DNA of 15,335 nt from DATLYF01 sp035575095 (GTDB lineage: Bacteria; Pseudomonadota; Gammaproteobacteria; Competibacterales; Competibacteraceae). The first letter of the stretch is position 1. Each line of letters starts with the position of its first letter. Positions 1 to 6,322 of the stretch are shown here, in pieces. Position numbers and translations under genes: made by a program. The stretch is taken from positions 1 to 15,335 of the forward strand of contig DATLYF010000147.1 in the NCBI GenBank assembly GCA_035575095.1, given 5' to 3'. The notes under the pieces are model-generated. The model was not told the origin of the DNA, did not search any database, and worked only from the letters and a program-made list of their open reading frames with translations.

Positions 1-765
1 GCCGGCCTTGACCACCGCCACGGCGTGCAGCAGGGCGCTCACCGGGGTGGGCGCCACCATGGCGGTGGGCAGCCAGCGGTGGAAGGGCATCAGCGCCGCC
101 TTGCCGATGCCGAATACGTACAGCGCCAGCAGCAACCCCACCAGCGGCCCCTGCACCTGGCCGGCCAGCAGGCCACCGGGGCGGAACTCGGTAGTACCGG
201 CGATGGCCCAGGTCCAGAGGATGGCGAGCAGCAACAGGCCGATGGAGGTGCCAAGCAGCAGCCCGAGGTAGACCCGGCCAGCGCGCATGGCATCGGCAGT
301 CCCCTTGTGGGTGACCAGCGGATAGGTGGAGAGGCTGAGCGCCTCGTAGAAAATGAACAGGGTCACCAGGTTGGCGGCGAAAGCAATGCCCATGGCGCTC
401 AGCAGGGCGATGGCGAAGCAGACGTAGAAACGGGTCTGGTGGGCTTCGTCGTTGCCGCGCATGTAGCCGATCGAATAGATCGAGTTGATCGGCCACAGCA
501 GGCTGGCCACGCCCGCGAACAGCATGCCCAGCGGCTCCACCGCCAGTGCCAGCGGCACGCCCGGCAGCAGCTCGATCAGGGTGAGGGCCGGTCGCGCCCC
601 GTCCAGCACCACAGGCAGCAGGCTGTAGACGGTGAGTGCCAGGGCCAGGGAAGTGGTAAGCGTCACCGTCTCGCGCAGATTGGGCCAGCGGCCGCTCAGC
701 GCGATGAGCAGCGCACCAGCGGCGGGGATGGCCAGGGTCAGGAGCAGCAGGGTGGCGCCGCTCAT
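1..765 (-). CDS. Second NuoL/M-like channel subunit of the Mrp antiporter, 3' end outside window
   Basis: This gene is open to the left edge; 255 codons are visible from an ATG at 765 whose bases overlap the stop of mrpD (ATGA overlap). The protein is strongly hydrophobic and belongs to the proton-conducting antiporter family (NuoL/NuoM/MrpA/MrpD). It shows the TM5 glutamate (E141, in FIFYEALSLSTYP) and the TM7 lysine (K222, in FGIGKAALMPFHRWLP), both essential for proton transfer in the family. It also has the NuoL/MrpA-like segment APTPVSALLHAVAVVKAG with H248 and K253. It resembles NuoL or the MrpA N-terminal part more than the preceding mrpD product does. It probably forms a second ion channel in the antiporter membrane complex. 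Whether a third such subunit follows cannot be seen. The family call is firm; the choice between an MrpD-like and an MrpA-N-like name is open. Confidence 0.93.
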   Translation of the reverse strand, partial: MSGATLLLLTLAIPAAGALLIALSGRWPNLRETVTLTTSLALALTVYSLLPVVLDGARPALTLIELLPGVPLALAVEPLGMLFAGVASLLWPINSIYSIGYMRGNDEAHQTRFYVCFAIALLSAMGIAFAANLVTLFIFYEALSLSTYPLVTHKGTADAMRAGRVYLGLLLGTSIGLLLLAILWTWAIAGTTEFRPGGLLAGQVQGPLVGLLLALYVFGIGKAALMPFHRWLPTAMVAPTPVSALLHAVAVVKAG

Positions 766-2240
766 GGCTCCACCCCCAGCAACGCCGCTGCGGCCCGGCT
801 GGCCGCGCCCAGGGTGAGCCGCGTGTCCAGACCGAACCAGAGGTTGGCCAGGGCCAGCACCCAGGTGGGCAAGAGCAGGCCCAGCGGGGCCTCGCGTACG
901 TCTTCGAGTCCGTCCGACACGGGGCGGAAGTAGGCCACCTCCACCACCCGCCAGACATAGACCACCGCCAGCAGCGAGGAGGCGAGCACCAGCGCCGCCA
1001 CCCACCACCAGCCACGCTCGATGGCGCCGAAGATCAGATACCACTTGCTGACGAAGCCGGCGGTGAGCGGCACGCCGATCAGGCTGAGTCCGGCCACCAC
1101 GAAAGCGGCCAGGGTCCAGGGCATGCGCTTGCCCAGACCAGCCAGGCGCGACAACTCGGCTCCGCCGACGCGGTAGGCCACAGCGCCCAAGGCAAGAAAC
1201 AAAGCCCCCTTCATCAGGGCGTGGTTGAACAGATGCAGCAGCCCGGCCTGCAGTCCGGTGAAGGAGGCGTAGGCCACGCCCAGCAGCATGTAGCCGATCT
1301 GAGCGACGCTGGAATAGGCCAGCAGGCGCTTGACGTTGTCCTGGTAAATGGCCACTAGCGAGCAGCTCAACACGCCGAGCAGCGCCAGCGGCAGCAGCAC
1401 GTAGTGCAGTCCCATCACGGCGAAGGAGAAATCACCGCCGAACAAGGTGTAGAAAAAACGCAGCAGCAGATAGATCGCCACCTTAGTGGCGGTGGCGGCA
1501 AGAAAGGCCGAGACCACCGAAGGCGCGTAGGCATAGGCATTGGGCAGCCACAGGTGCAGCGGGAACAGGGCCAGCTTGAGGCCGATGCCGACCGTGAGAA
1601 AGGCAAAGGCGGCGCGCACCGCGCGCGTCCCCGCCACCGCCGGCAGGCGCTGGCCCAGGTCGGCGATGTTCAGCGTGCCGGTCATCACGTAGAGCAGGCC
1701 AATGCCGATGAGGATGAAGGTGGCACCGATGGTGCCCATGATCAGATACTGGTAAGCCGCGGTCAGCGCCCGGCGGTCGGCGCCCGAGCTGATCAGGGCA
1801 TAGGTGGCGAGCGAGGCGATCTCCAGGAAGACGAAGACGTTGAAGGCGTCGCCGGTGACGGTGATGCCCAGCAACCCGGTCAGGCATAGCAGGAAGGCGG
1901 TGTAGAACAGCGCCTGGCGGCGCGGCTCGATCTCCCGTTCCACGCTGTCCCGGGCGAAGACCAGAGTGACCACCGCCATGGCCGATACCAGCAGCAGCAC
2001 GAAGGCGTTGAGCACGTCCACCCGGTATTCGATGCCCCAGGGCGGCGGCCAGCCGCCGATGGCGTAGGACAGTTCCACGCCGGGCCAGACCTGGGCCAGC
2101 AGCAGCGCCGACACACCGAAACAGACACCGCCCAGCAGCAGGGCCAGGGTCCAGGCCGGCCGCCCGTAGCGCAACAGGGCGCACAGCGGGGCGCCGAGCA
2201 GCGGCAGCACGACCTGCAGGATGGGCAGGTGGGCCAGCAT
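762..2240 (-). CDS. mrpD: Na+/H+ antiporter subunit D (MrpD/MnhD)
   Basis: The product is a 492-residue polytopic membrane protein of the antiporter-like channel family, close to the usual MrpD length of about 490-500. The conserved glutamate of TM5 is E140 (FNVFVFLEIASLATYAL), and the lysines K222 (GIGLKLALFPLHLWLP) and K253 (AATATKVAIY) are in the expected helices. These residues form the proton path along the membrane. The ATG at 2240 shares one base with the mrpC stop (TGATG), and the gene ends in an ATGA overlap with the next channel gene, so translation of the three is likely coupled. In Mrp complexes this subunit works only together with the small subunits B, C, E, F and G, exchanging cytoplasmic Na+ for external H+. 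Confidence 0.96.
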   Translation of the reverse strand: MLAHLPILQVVLPLLGAPLCALLRYGRPAWTLALLLGGVCFGVSALLLAQVWPGVELSYAIGGWPPPWGIEYRVDVLNAFVLLLVSAMAVVTLVFARDSVEREIEPRRQALFYTAFLLCLTGLLGITVTGDAFNVFVFLEIASLATYALISSGADRRALTAAYQYLIMGTIGATFILIGIGLLYVMTGTLNIADLGQRLPAVAGTRAVRAAFAFLTVGIGLKLALFPLHLWLPNAYAYAPSVVSAFLAATATKVAIYLLLRFFYTLFGGDFSFAVMGLHYVLLPLALLGVLSCSLVAIYQDNVKRLLAYSSVAQIGYMLLGVAYASFTGLQAGLLHLFNHALMKGALFLALGAVAYRVGGAELSRLAGLGKRMPWTLAAFVVAGLSLIGVPLTAGFVSKWYLIFGAIERGWWWVAALVLASSLLAVVYVWRVVEVAYFRPVSDGLEDVREAPLGLLLPTWVLALANLWFGLDTRLTLGAASRAAAALLGVEP

Positions 2241-2596
2241 CAGGGGCGTCCATCCTGGCGCTGGATCTCGTCCTCCTCCACCGTGCCGTAGGCTTCCTGG
2301 ATGCGCACCACCAGGGCCAGCCCCAGCGCGGTGGTGGCGATGCCCACGACGATGGCGGTGAGGATGAGCACATGGGGCAGCGGATTGGAGTACACCACCG
2401 CCGTGCCTTGCACCACGATGGGCGCGGTACCGCCGATGATCTTGCCGAAGCTGATGTAGAGGATGAACACCGAGGTCTGGAACACGCTCAGTCCCACCAA
2501 TTTCTTCACCAGGTTGCCGCTGGCGATGACGGTGTAGAAGCCGATCATCATCAGCACCACCACGACCCAGTAGTTGTAGTGACCAAACAGACTCAT
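2240..2596 (-). CDS. mrpC: Na+/H+ antiporter subunit C (MrpC/MnhC, NuoK-like)
   Basis: The product is a 118-residue membrane protein with three predicted hydrophobic helices, the fold of NuoK/MrpC/MbhG. Typical family stretches are GFYTVIASGNLVKKLVGL near residues 19-36, FQTSVFILYISFG near 39-51 and the loop-helix PLPHVLILTAIVVGIATTA near 73-91. The C-terminal tail is charged and cytosolic in type (EEDEIQRQDG). The ATG at 2596 overlaps the mnhB stop by four bases (ATGA) and the gene ends one base into mrpD. In the complex this subunit sits between MrpA- and MrpD-type channels. The length and order are normal for the family. Confidence 0.95.
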   Translation of the reverse strand: MSLFGHYNYWVVVVLMMIGFYTVIASGNLVKKLVGLSVFQTSVFILYISFGKIIGGTAPIVVQGTAVVYSNPLPHVLILTAIVVGIATTALGLALVVRIQEAYGTVEEDEIQRQDGRP

Positions 2597-3015
2597 GACC
2601 TGCGCCCCCGTCCGGCGAAGGCGAAGAAGATGGTGATCATCACCGCCGCCACGGTAATGCCCACACCCAGCTCGACGAGAAAGATGCCGAGATGCTGGCC
2701 GTGCACCGGATCGTGGGCCAGCACGCCGTAGTCCAGGTAGCTGCCGCCCTCGAGCAGCGCCGCCACGCCGACTCCGGCGTAGAGCAGCACTCCGGCCGAC
2801 ACCAGGCCGCGCAGCAATCCCTCCGGCAACAGCCGGCGCGCCCGCTCCAGCCCGGCCACCAGGGCATAGAGGATGATGCCGGTGGCGAACAGCACCCCGG
2901 CCTGGAAGCCGCCGCCCGGACCGAAATCGCCGTGGAACTGCACGTACAGCGCCGCCAGCAGGATGAACGGCAGCAACAACTTGACCATCACCCGCACGAT
3001 GGGATGGTGATTCAT
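2593..3015 (-). CDS. mrpB: Na+/H+ antiporter subunit B (MnhB domain)
   Basis: This 140-residue membrane protein has the MnhB signature FHGDFGPGGGFQAGVLFATG near residues 27-46, followed by three more hydrophobic helices. The start was placed at the ATG at 3015 because AAGGAGG (3020-3026) lies just upstream of it. The open frame extends eight codons further to a GTG at 3039, but that would overlap the preceding gene and bury the ribosome site. Ten bases separate it from the DUF4040 gene, and it overlaps mrpC by four. This is the stand-alone MrpB. The second MrpB-like region (MbhE type) is carried by the upstream DUF4040 gene. Confidence 0.93.
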   Translation of the reverse strand: MNHHPIVRVMVKLLLPFILLAALYVQFHGDFGPGGGFQAGVLFATGIILYALVAGLERARRLLPEGLLRGLVSAGVLLYAGVGVAALLEGGSYLDYGVLAHDPVHGQHLGIFLVELGVGITVAAVMITIFFAFAGRGRRS

Positions 3016-3025
3016 GGCTCCTCCT

Positions 3026-3565
3026 TCAGTCACGCCCACCGCGGCCGCGCCGGCCGCCGATGAGCAGCAGCACGCCGATGGCGGCGGTGAACACCACCAG
3101 AGTCTCGCCCAGGGTGTCGTAGCCGCGATAGCTGGCCAGCACTGCTGTGACTATGTTGGGCACGCCGGTTTCGCCAGGCGCGTCTTGCACGTAGCGCGGC
3201 GCCACATGGTGATGGATGGGATTGGCCGGATCGCCGAAGGGCGGGATGTCGGCCACGCCATAGATCAGGATGGCACCGGTGGCCAGCACCACTGCCAGCG
3301 GCAACCAGGTACGGCGCGCCGGTGGCTTCTCGCGGCGGCTGGTCAGAGCCAGGGCGCCGAGCATGAACACGGTGGACACGCCGGCGCCGACCACGGCCTC
3401 GGTGAAGGCCACATCCACCGCGTCCAGCATCACGAACAGGGCGGCCGAGACCAGGCTGTAGATGCCGGACAGCATGGCCACGGCAAACAGACTGCGCAGG
3501 CGCACCAGGGCCACGGCGGTGATGGCCAGCAGGGCCAGCAGGACGATATCGACTAGGACTTCGAT
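3026..3565 (-). CDS. MbhD/MbhE-like (DUF4040) antiporter subunit, MrpA C-terminal equivalent; possible ATC start
   Basis: This membrane protein matches the C-terminal part of MrpA as a separate chain. It has an MbhD-type region with LVSAALFVMLDAVDVAFTEA and VGAGVST (about residues 37-65 from the proposed start). After a linker comes an MbhE-type region with NIVTAVLASYRGYDTLGET and a last helix. No ATG, GTG or TTG lies where the first helix should begin. ATC at 3565 is preceded by AAGGAAG (3573-3579) with a 7-base spacer and would give 179 residues, overlapping the mrpG stop by 13 bases. The next in-frame GTG (3514) would delete most of helix 1. The ATG 105 codons further upstream would read through mrpG in another frame and give a non-family N-terminus. 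Function is well supported by the family and the operon; the exact start is uncertain. Confidence 0.88.
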   Translation of the reverse strand: MEVLVDIVLLALLAITAVALVRLRSLFAVAMLSGIYSLVSAALFVMLDAVDVAFTEAVVGAGVSTVFMLGALALTSRREKPPARRTWLPLAVVLATGAILIYGVADIPPFGDPANPIHHHVAPRYVQDAPGETGVPNIVTAVLASYRGYDTLGETLVVFTAAIGVLLLIGGRRGRGGRD

Positions 3566-3888
3566 GGCGGCGCTTCCTTCTTCTCGTGCAGCAGCGGCCG
3601 CAGTCCGTCGGATAGGGCGGCGCGGGCCAGGGCGTGAGCGGCAGTGGGGCTGGTGGCCAGCAGGAAGATCAGGATCAGGAGCAACTTGACCGTCACCAGG
3701 GTGAGGCCGCCCTGCAGCAGCAACCCCAGCATCAGCAGCCCGGTACCCAAGGTATCGGTGATGCTGGCGGCGTGCATGCGCGTGTAGAAGTCGGGCATGC
3801 GCAGCACTCCGACGGCGCCGACCACAATGAAGAAGGCCCCGGACAGCAGCAGGCTCCAGCTCAGGGCATCCAACAGCCACGCCAGCAT
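3553..3888 (-). CDS. mrpG: Na+/H+ antiporter subunit G (MrpG/MnhG)
   Basis: The product is a small membrane protein of 111 residues with three hydrophobic helices, the fold of the MnhG/MrpG family (PhaG in rhizobia). The family segment GVLRMPDFYTRMHAASITDTLG, with its R-M-P-D-x-Y-x-R-x-H core, is intact near residues 27-48. The start at ATG 3888 was chosen over an upstream ATG at 3912 because GGAGG lies nine bases before it inside the mrpF end, and the spacing to the mrpF stop is then four bases. The tail is polar (HEKKEAPPSKS). MrpG is one of the small subunits required for assembly of the antiporter. Confidence 0.94.
   Translation of the reverse strand: MLAWLLDALSWSLLLSGAFFIVVGAVGVLRMPDFYTRMHAASITDTLGTGLLMLGLLLQGGLTLVTVKLLLILIFLLATSPTAAHALARAALSDGLRPLLHEKKEAPPSKS
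3573..3579 (-). promoter_or_regulatory. Ribosome binding site deciding the DUF4040 gene start
   Basis: AAGGAAG lies inside the end of mrpG, seven bases before the ATC at 3565. No ATG, GTG or TTG follows at normal spacing, so the site supports initiation at ATC. Confidence 0.5.
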
Positions 3889-3892
3889 GGCC

Positions 3893-4165
3893 TCAATCCT
3901 CCGCCATGCCATGCCCCAGATCGCGGTGGCGAACGAACTTGAGCACCGCGATCACGCCGACGAAGTTGATCATGGCATAGACCAGGGCGATATCGAGGAA
4001 GTCAGGGCGGCCGGTGAGAAAGCCGAGCACGGCGATGAGCAGCACGGTCTTGGTGCCGAACATGTTCACCGCCAGGATGCGGTCGTATACCGTCGGTCCG
4101 AGCCAGGCGCGGACCATGGCCAGCAGCATGGCGGCGAGGATGCCCAGGGTGGCGGCGGCGAACAT
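3893..4165 (-). CDS. mrpF: Na+/H+ antiporter subunit F (MrpF/MnhF)
   Basis: The product has 90 residues and three hydrophobic helices, normal for MrpF/MnhF (PhaF). The family core RAWLGPTVYDRILAVNMFGT lies near residues 19-38, with the conserved aspartate in YDR followed by the second helix. FLDIALVYAMINFVGVIAVLKF forms the third helix. The ATG at 4165 shares its first base with the mrpE stop (TGATG), indicating translational coupling. In Mrp complexes this subunit contributes to the sodium-translocating region with MrpE, MrpG and the MrpA C-terminal part. Confidence 0.94.
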   Translation of the reverse strand: MFAAATLGILAAMLLAMVRAWLGPTVYDRILAVNMFGTKTVLLIAVLGFLTGRPDFLDIALVYAMINFVGVIAVLKFVRHRDLGHGMAED

Positions 4166-4662
4166 CAGTGCACTTCCGTCACCGGCCGCGGCACGCCCTG
4201 CTCCACCGCCGCCACCCTGCGGTTCATGCCGCCCTGCAGCAGATCCTCGGCACCGGCCCGCGACAGAGCGTGCACCTCCAGCTCCTCGCCTTCTAGGCGT
4301 AGGGTCAGGGTGCCGGGGGTGAGGGTGATGGAATTGGCGAACAGTACCCGGCCCACAGTGCTGCGCTGCTCGGCGCGCAGGCGCACTACCGTCGGGCTAA
4401 TCGGCAGGCGCGGATCGAGCACGCGCTTGGATACGTCCCAACTGCTCTTGGCGATTTCCTTGAGCAACCAGGGCAGGTAGCCGAGCACGTGTGGCAGCCA
4501 CTCGATGGGATGCCCCTCGCCATCAGCCAGGCCCATACGCCGCGCCAGCCAGGTCACCAGCAGGCAAGACAGCAGGCCGAGCCCGAGTAACCACGGCTCG
4601 AGATAGCCGGACAGCAGCAGCCAGAGCAGGATGCAGCAGGCGAACAGGCTGAATGTGCGCAA
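4165..4662 (-). CDS. mrpE: Na+/H+ antiporter subunit E (MrpE/MnhE), probable TTG start
   Basis: This is the first gene of the operon. The proposed product has 165 residues: two N-terminal hydrophobic helices (FACCILLWLLLSGYLEPW and LLGLGLLSCLLVTWLA), then a cytosolic MnhE domain. That domain contains LFANSITLTPGTLTLRLEGE and the following VHALS strand, typical of the family. The open frame extends to an ATG at 4740, but the extra 26 residues are basic and unlike the family. The TTG at 4662 has AAGGGAG (4671-4677) eight bases upstream and places the first helix at the N-terminus, so I chose it. The family identity is firm; the start is likely but not proven. Confidence 0.93.
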   Translation of the reverse strand: MRTFSLFACCILLWLLLSGYLEPWLLGLGLLSCLLVTWLARRMGLADGEGHPIEWLPHVLGYLPWLLKEIAKSSWDVSKRVLDPRLPISPTVVRLRAEQRSTVGRVLFANSITLTPGTLTLRLEGEELEVHALSRAGAEDLLQGGMNRRVAAVEQGVPRPVTEVH

Positions 4663-4730
4663 CGCCGAGTCTCCCTTTTGCCGCCAGCGGGACCTTGCGA
4701 GAAGCCCGCACCGGGGGCGGTTTTTTAGTC

Positions 4731-4760
4731 TTGTTAGCACAGAGCATTGCTGTGAGTAAA
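4731..4760 (-). promoter_or_regulatory. Possible mrp operon promoter with palindrome in its spacer
   Basis: On the minus strand TTTACT (4755-4760) and TAACAA (4731-4736, preceded by TG one base before it) are separated by 18 bases, a weak sigma-70-like arrangement about 70 bases upstream of the mrpE start. The spacer is filled by the interrupted palindrome CACAG-N7-CTGTG (4738-4754). The promoter match is poor on its own. Confidence 0.3.
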
Positions 4761-4790
4761 GCGAACCGCTCTGCGCTCATCGCCGAAATC

Positions 4791-4818
4791 TTGCACCAGC
4801 CCTACAATTTTGTTAGAT
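4791..4818 (+). promoter_or_regulatory. Possible dksA promoter
   Basis: TTGCAC (4791-4796) followed after 16 bases by TTAGAT (4813-4818) is the best sigma-70-like pair ahead of dksA. It would leave a leader of about 25 bases containing AAGGA at 4837-4841. The -10 match is weak. An AT-rich tract surrounds it in otherwise GC-rich DNA, which is the main support. Confidence 0.3.
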
Positions 4819-4849
4819 GTTCCAAATTTGAGCAGCAAGGACCACGGTC

Positions 4850-5284
4850 ATGGCAGTCAGCGACAAAGCCCTGCAGGGCACTTCCTTCCGGGCCTATGAA
4901 CCGGCCCCGGGCGAGGACTACATGAGTCCGGCCCAGCGGGAGCATTTCCGCGGCCTTCTGCTGAGCTGGAAGCGGGAACTGATGGAGGAAGTGGACCGCA
5001 CCGTCCACCACATGCAGGACGATTCTGCCAACCATCCCGATCCCTCCGATCGCGCCACCCAGGAGGAGGAATTCGCCCTGGAGCTGCGCACCCGCGACCG
5101 CGAGCGCAAACTGATCAAGAAGATCGACGAGGCGCTGGATCGCATCGAGGCGGATGAATACGGCTATTGCGAATCCTGCGGCGCCGAGATCGGCATCCGC
5201 CGGCTGGAAGCCCGCCCCACCGCCACTCTCTGCATCGATTGCAAGACCCTGCAGGAGCAGCGTGAACGCCAGTATGGCCACTGA
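4850..5284 (+). CDS. dksA: RNA polymerase-binding transcription factor DksA
   Basis: This 144-residue protein binds in the secondary channel of RNA polymerase and, with ppGpp, adjusts rRNA and amino-acid promoter activity. A coiled coil (roughly residues 27-105) carries the acidic tip NHPDPSDRA with D64 and D67, equivalent to the two functional aspartates of E. coli DksA. The four-cysteine zinc finger is complete (C107, C110, C128, C131 in YCESCG and LCIDCK). The short divergent N-terminal arm is usual outside enterics. The ATG at 4850 has AAGGA eight bases upstream. gluQ follows after 18 bases, the same dksA-gluQ pairing as in E. coli, so they are probably cotranscribed. All key residues are present. 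Confidence 0.98.
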   Translation: MAVSDKALQGTSFRAYEPAPGEDYMSPAQREHFRGLLLSWKRELMEEVDRTVHHMQDDSANHPDPSDRATQEEEFALELRTRDRERKLIKKIDEALDRIEADEYGYCESCGAEIGIRRLEARPTATLCIDCKTLQEQRERQYGH

Positions 5285-5302
5285 GTTCGCGCGGCACGGA
5301 CG

Positions 5303-6220
5303 ATGAACGGCGCAGCGGCCGCGGTTGGCCGCTTCGCCCCTTCCCCCAGCGGCCCGCTGCACTTCGGCTCGCTGGTCGCCGCTCTGGGCAGTTTCCTCGC
5401 CGCCCGCGCCGCCGGCGGTTCCTGGCGCTTGCGCATCGAGGACATCGATACGCCGCGCGTGGTACCCGGCGCCGCCGACGACATCCTGCGCACCCTGGAG
5501 GCCTTCGGCCTGCACTGGGACGGCGCGGTGATGTATCAGAGCCGGCGCGGCGATGCCTATCAGGCCGTCCTCGATAAGCTGCTGGCCGATGGTCTGGCCT
5601 ATCCTTGCAGTTGCTCGCGCAAGGACATCGCCGCCGTCGCCGGCGCTTCCCTCCTCTATCCGGGCCTGTGCCGCCGGGGGCCGCGCCAGCCACGGCACCC
5701 CCTGGCCGTGCGCCTGCATACCGACGACACCCCCATCGGCTTCGCCGACCGCATTCAGGGGCCTTATCAGCAGCGACTCGCCACCGCGGTGGGGGATTTC
5801 GTCATCCGCCGCGCCGATGGGCTGTTTGCCTACCAGCTGGCGGTGGTGGTGGATGATGCTGCCCAGGGCGTGACCCAGGTGGTGCGCGGCGCCGACCTGC
5901 TCGACTCCACCCCGCGGCAGATCTGGCTGCAGCGTCTGCTCGGCCTGCCCACCCCGGAGTACGCCCATCTGCCCCTGGCCCTGGATCGTAACGGCCAGAA
6001 GCTGAGCAAGAGCAGCCAGGCGCCGGCCGTGGAGCGGCGCCACCCGGTACCGGCCCTGGTCGCGGCACTGCGCTTTCTCGGTCATGCCCCGCCCGCCGAA
6101 TTGCGCGCCGCCCCGCCCGCCGAACTGCTCGACTGGGCGCGGTGCCACTGGCAGTGGGCGCACATCCCGCGCGATCCGGCCGCGCCGCCGGCGCTGCGTT
6201 CGCTCGCCGACCCGGCCTGA
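5303..6220 (+). CDS. gluQ: Glutamyl-Q tRNA(Asp) synthetase
   Basis: The product has 305 residues and is a truncated paralogue of glutamyl-tRNA synthetase lacking the anticodon-binding domain. It activates glutamate and attaches it to the queuosine base of tRNA(Asp). The HIGH-like motif is in PSPSGPLHFGSL (residues 13-24) and the KMSKS-like loop is KLSKS (233-237). The glutamate-recognition segment RIEDIDTPR is at about 44-52. C102, C104, Y119 and C123 fit the zinc site of the family. The ATG at 5303 lies 18 bases after dksA. Length and motifs are normal for GluQ-RS and too short for a full GltX. Confidence 0.96.
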   Translation: MNGAAAAVGRFAPSPSGPLHFGSLVAALGSFLAARAAGGSWRLRIEDIDTPRVVPGAADDILRTLEAFGLHWDGAVMYQSRRGDAYQAVLDKLLADGLAYPCSCSRKDIAAVAGASLLYPGLCRRGPRQPRHPLAVRLHTDDTPIGFADRIQGPYQQRLATAVGDFVIRRADGLFAYQLAVVVDDAAQGVTQVVRGADLLDSTPRQIWLQRLLGLPTPEYAHLPLALDRNGQKLSKSSQAPAVERRHPVPALVAALRFLGHAPPAELRAAPPAELLDWARCHWQWAHIPRDPAAPPALRSLADPA

Positions 6221-6244
6221 GTACGGCATCCCCGCAGCGCGCTG

Positions 6245-6253
6245 TGCTATGGT
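6245..6253 (+). promoter_or_regulatory. Possible extended -10 promoter of the antiporter gene
   Basis: TGCTATGGT reads as an extended -10 element in the 102-base gap between gluQ and the antiporter gene, about 70 bases before its GTG start. No convincing -35 lies at the right distance. I see nothing else in this gap. Confidence 0.25.
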
Positions 6254-6322
6254 GTTGCGCCAGCGGCGGGCCTGACCCGCCAGAGCGAACTACGACCAAG
6301 CCCTTCACCTGGAACCCGCGCC

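Noticed and set aside
3026..3880. Long form of the DUF4040 protein starting at 3880 (284 residues)
   Set aside because: The first 105 residues read mrpG in a wrong frame and are Arg/His/Pro-rich with no family match. Real similarity begins at the proposed ATC.
4706..4726. CCGC-N7-GCGG followed by TTTTTT on the plus strand
   Set aside because: It looks like a small terminator, but the stem has only four pairs and no plus-strand gene lies upstream. It falls in the leader region of mrpE on the other strand.
4802..6229. 475-codon open frame antisense to dksA and gluQ
   Set aside because: It has the same register effect as the acs shadow; both sense genes have complete catalytic or zinc motifs.
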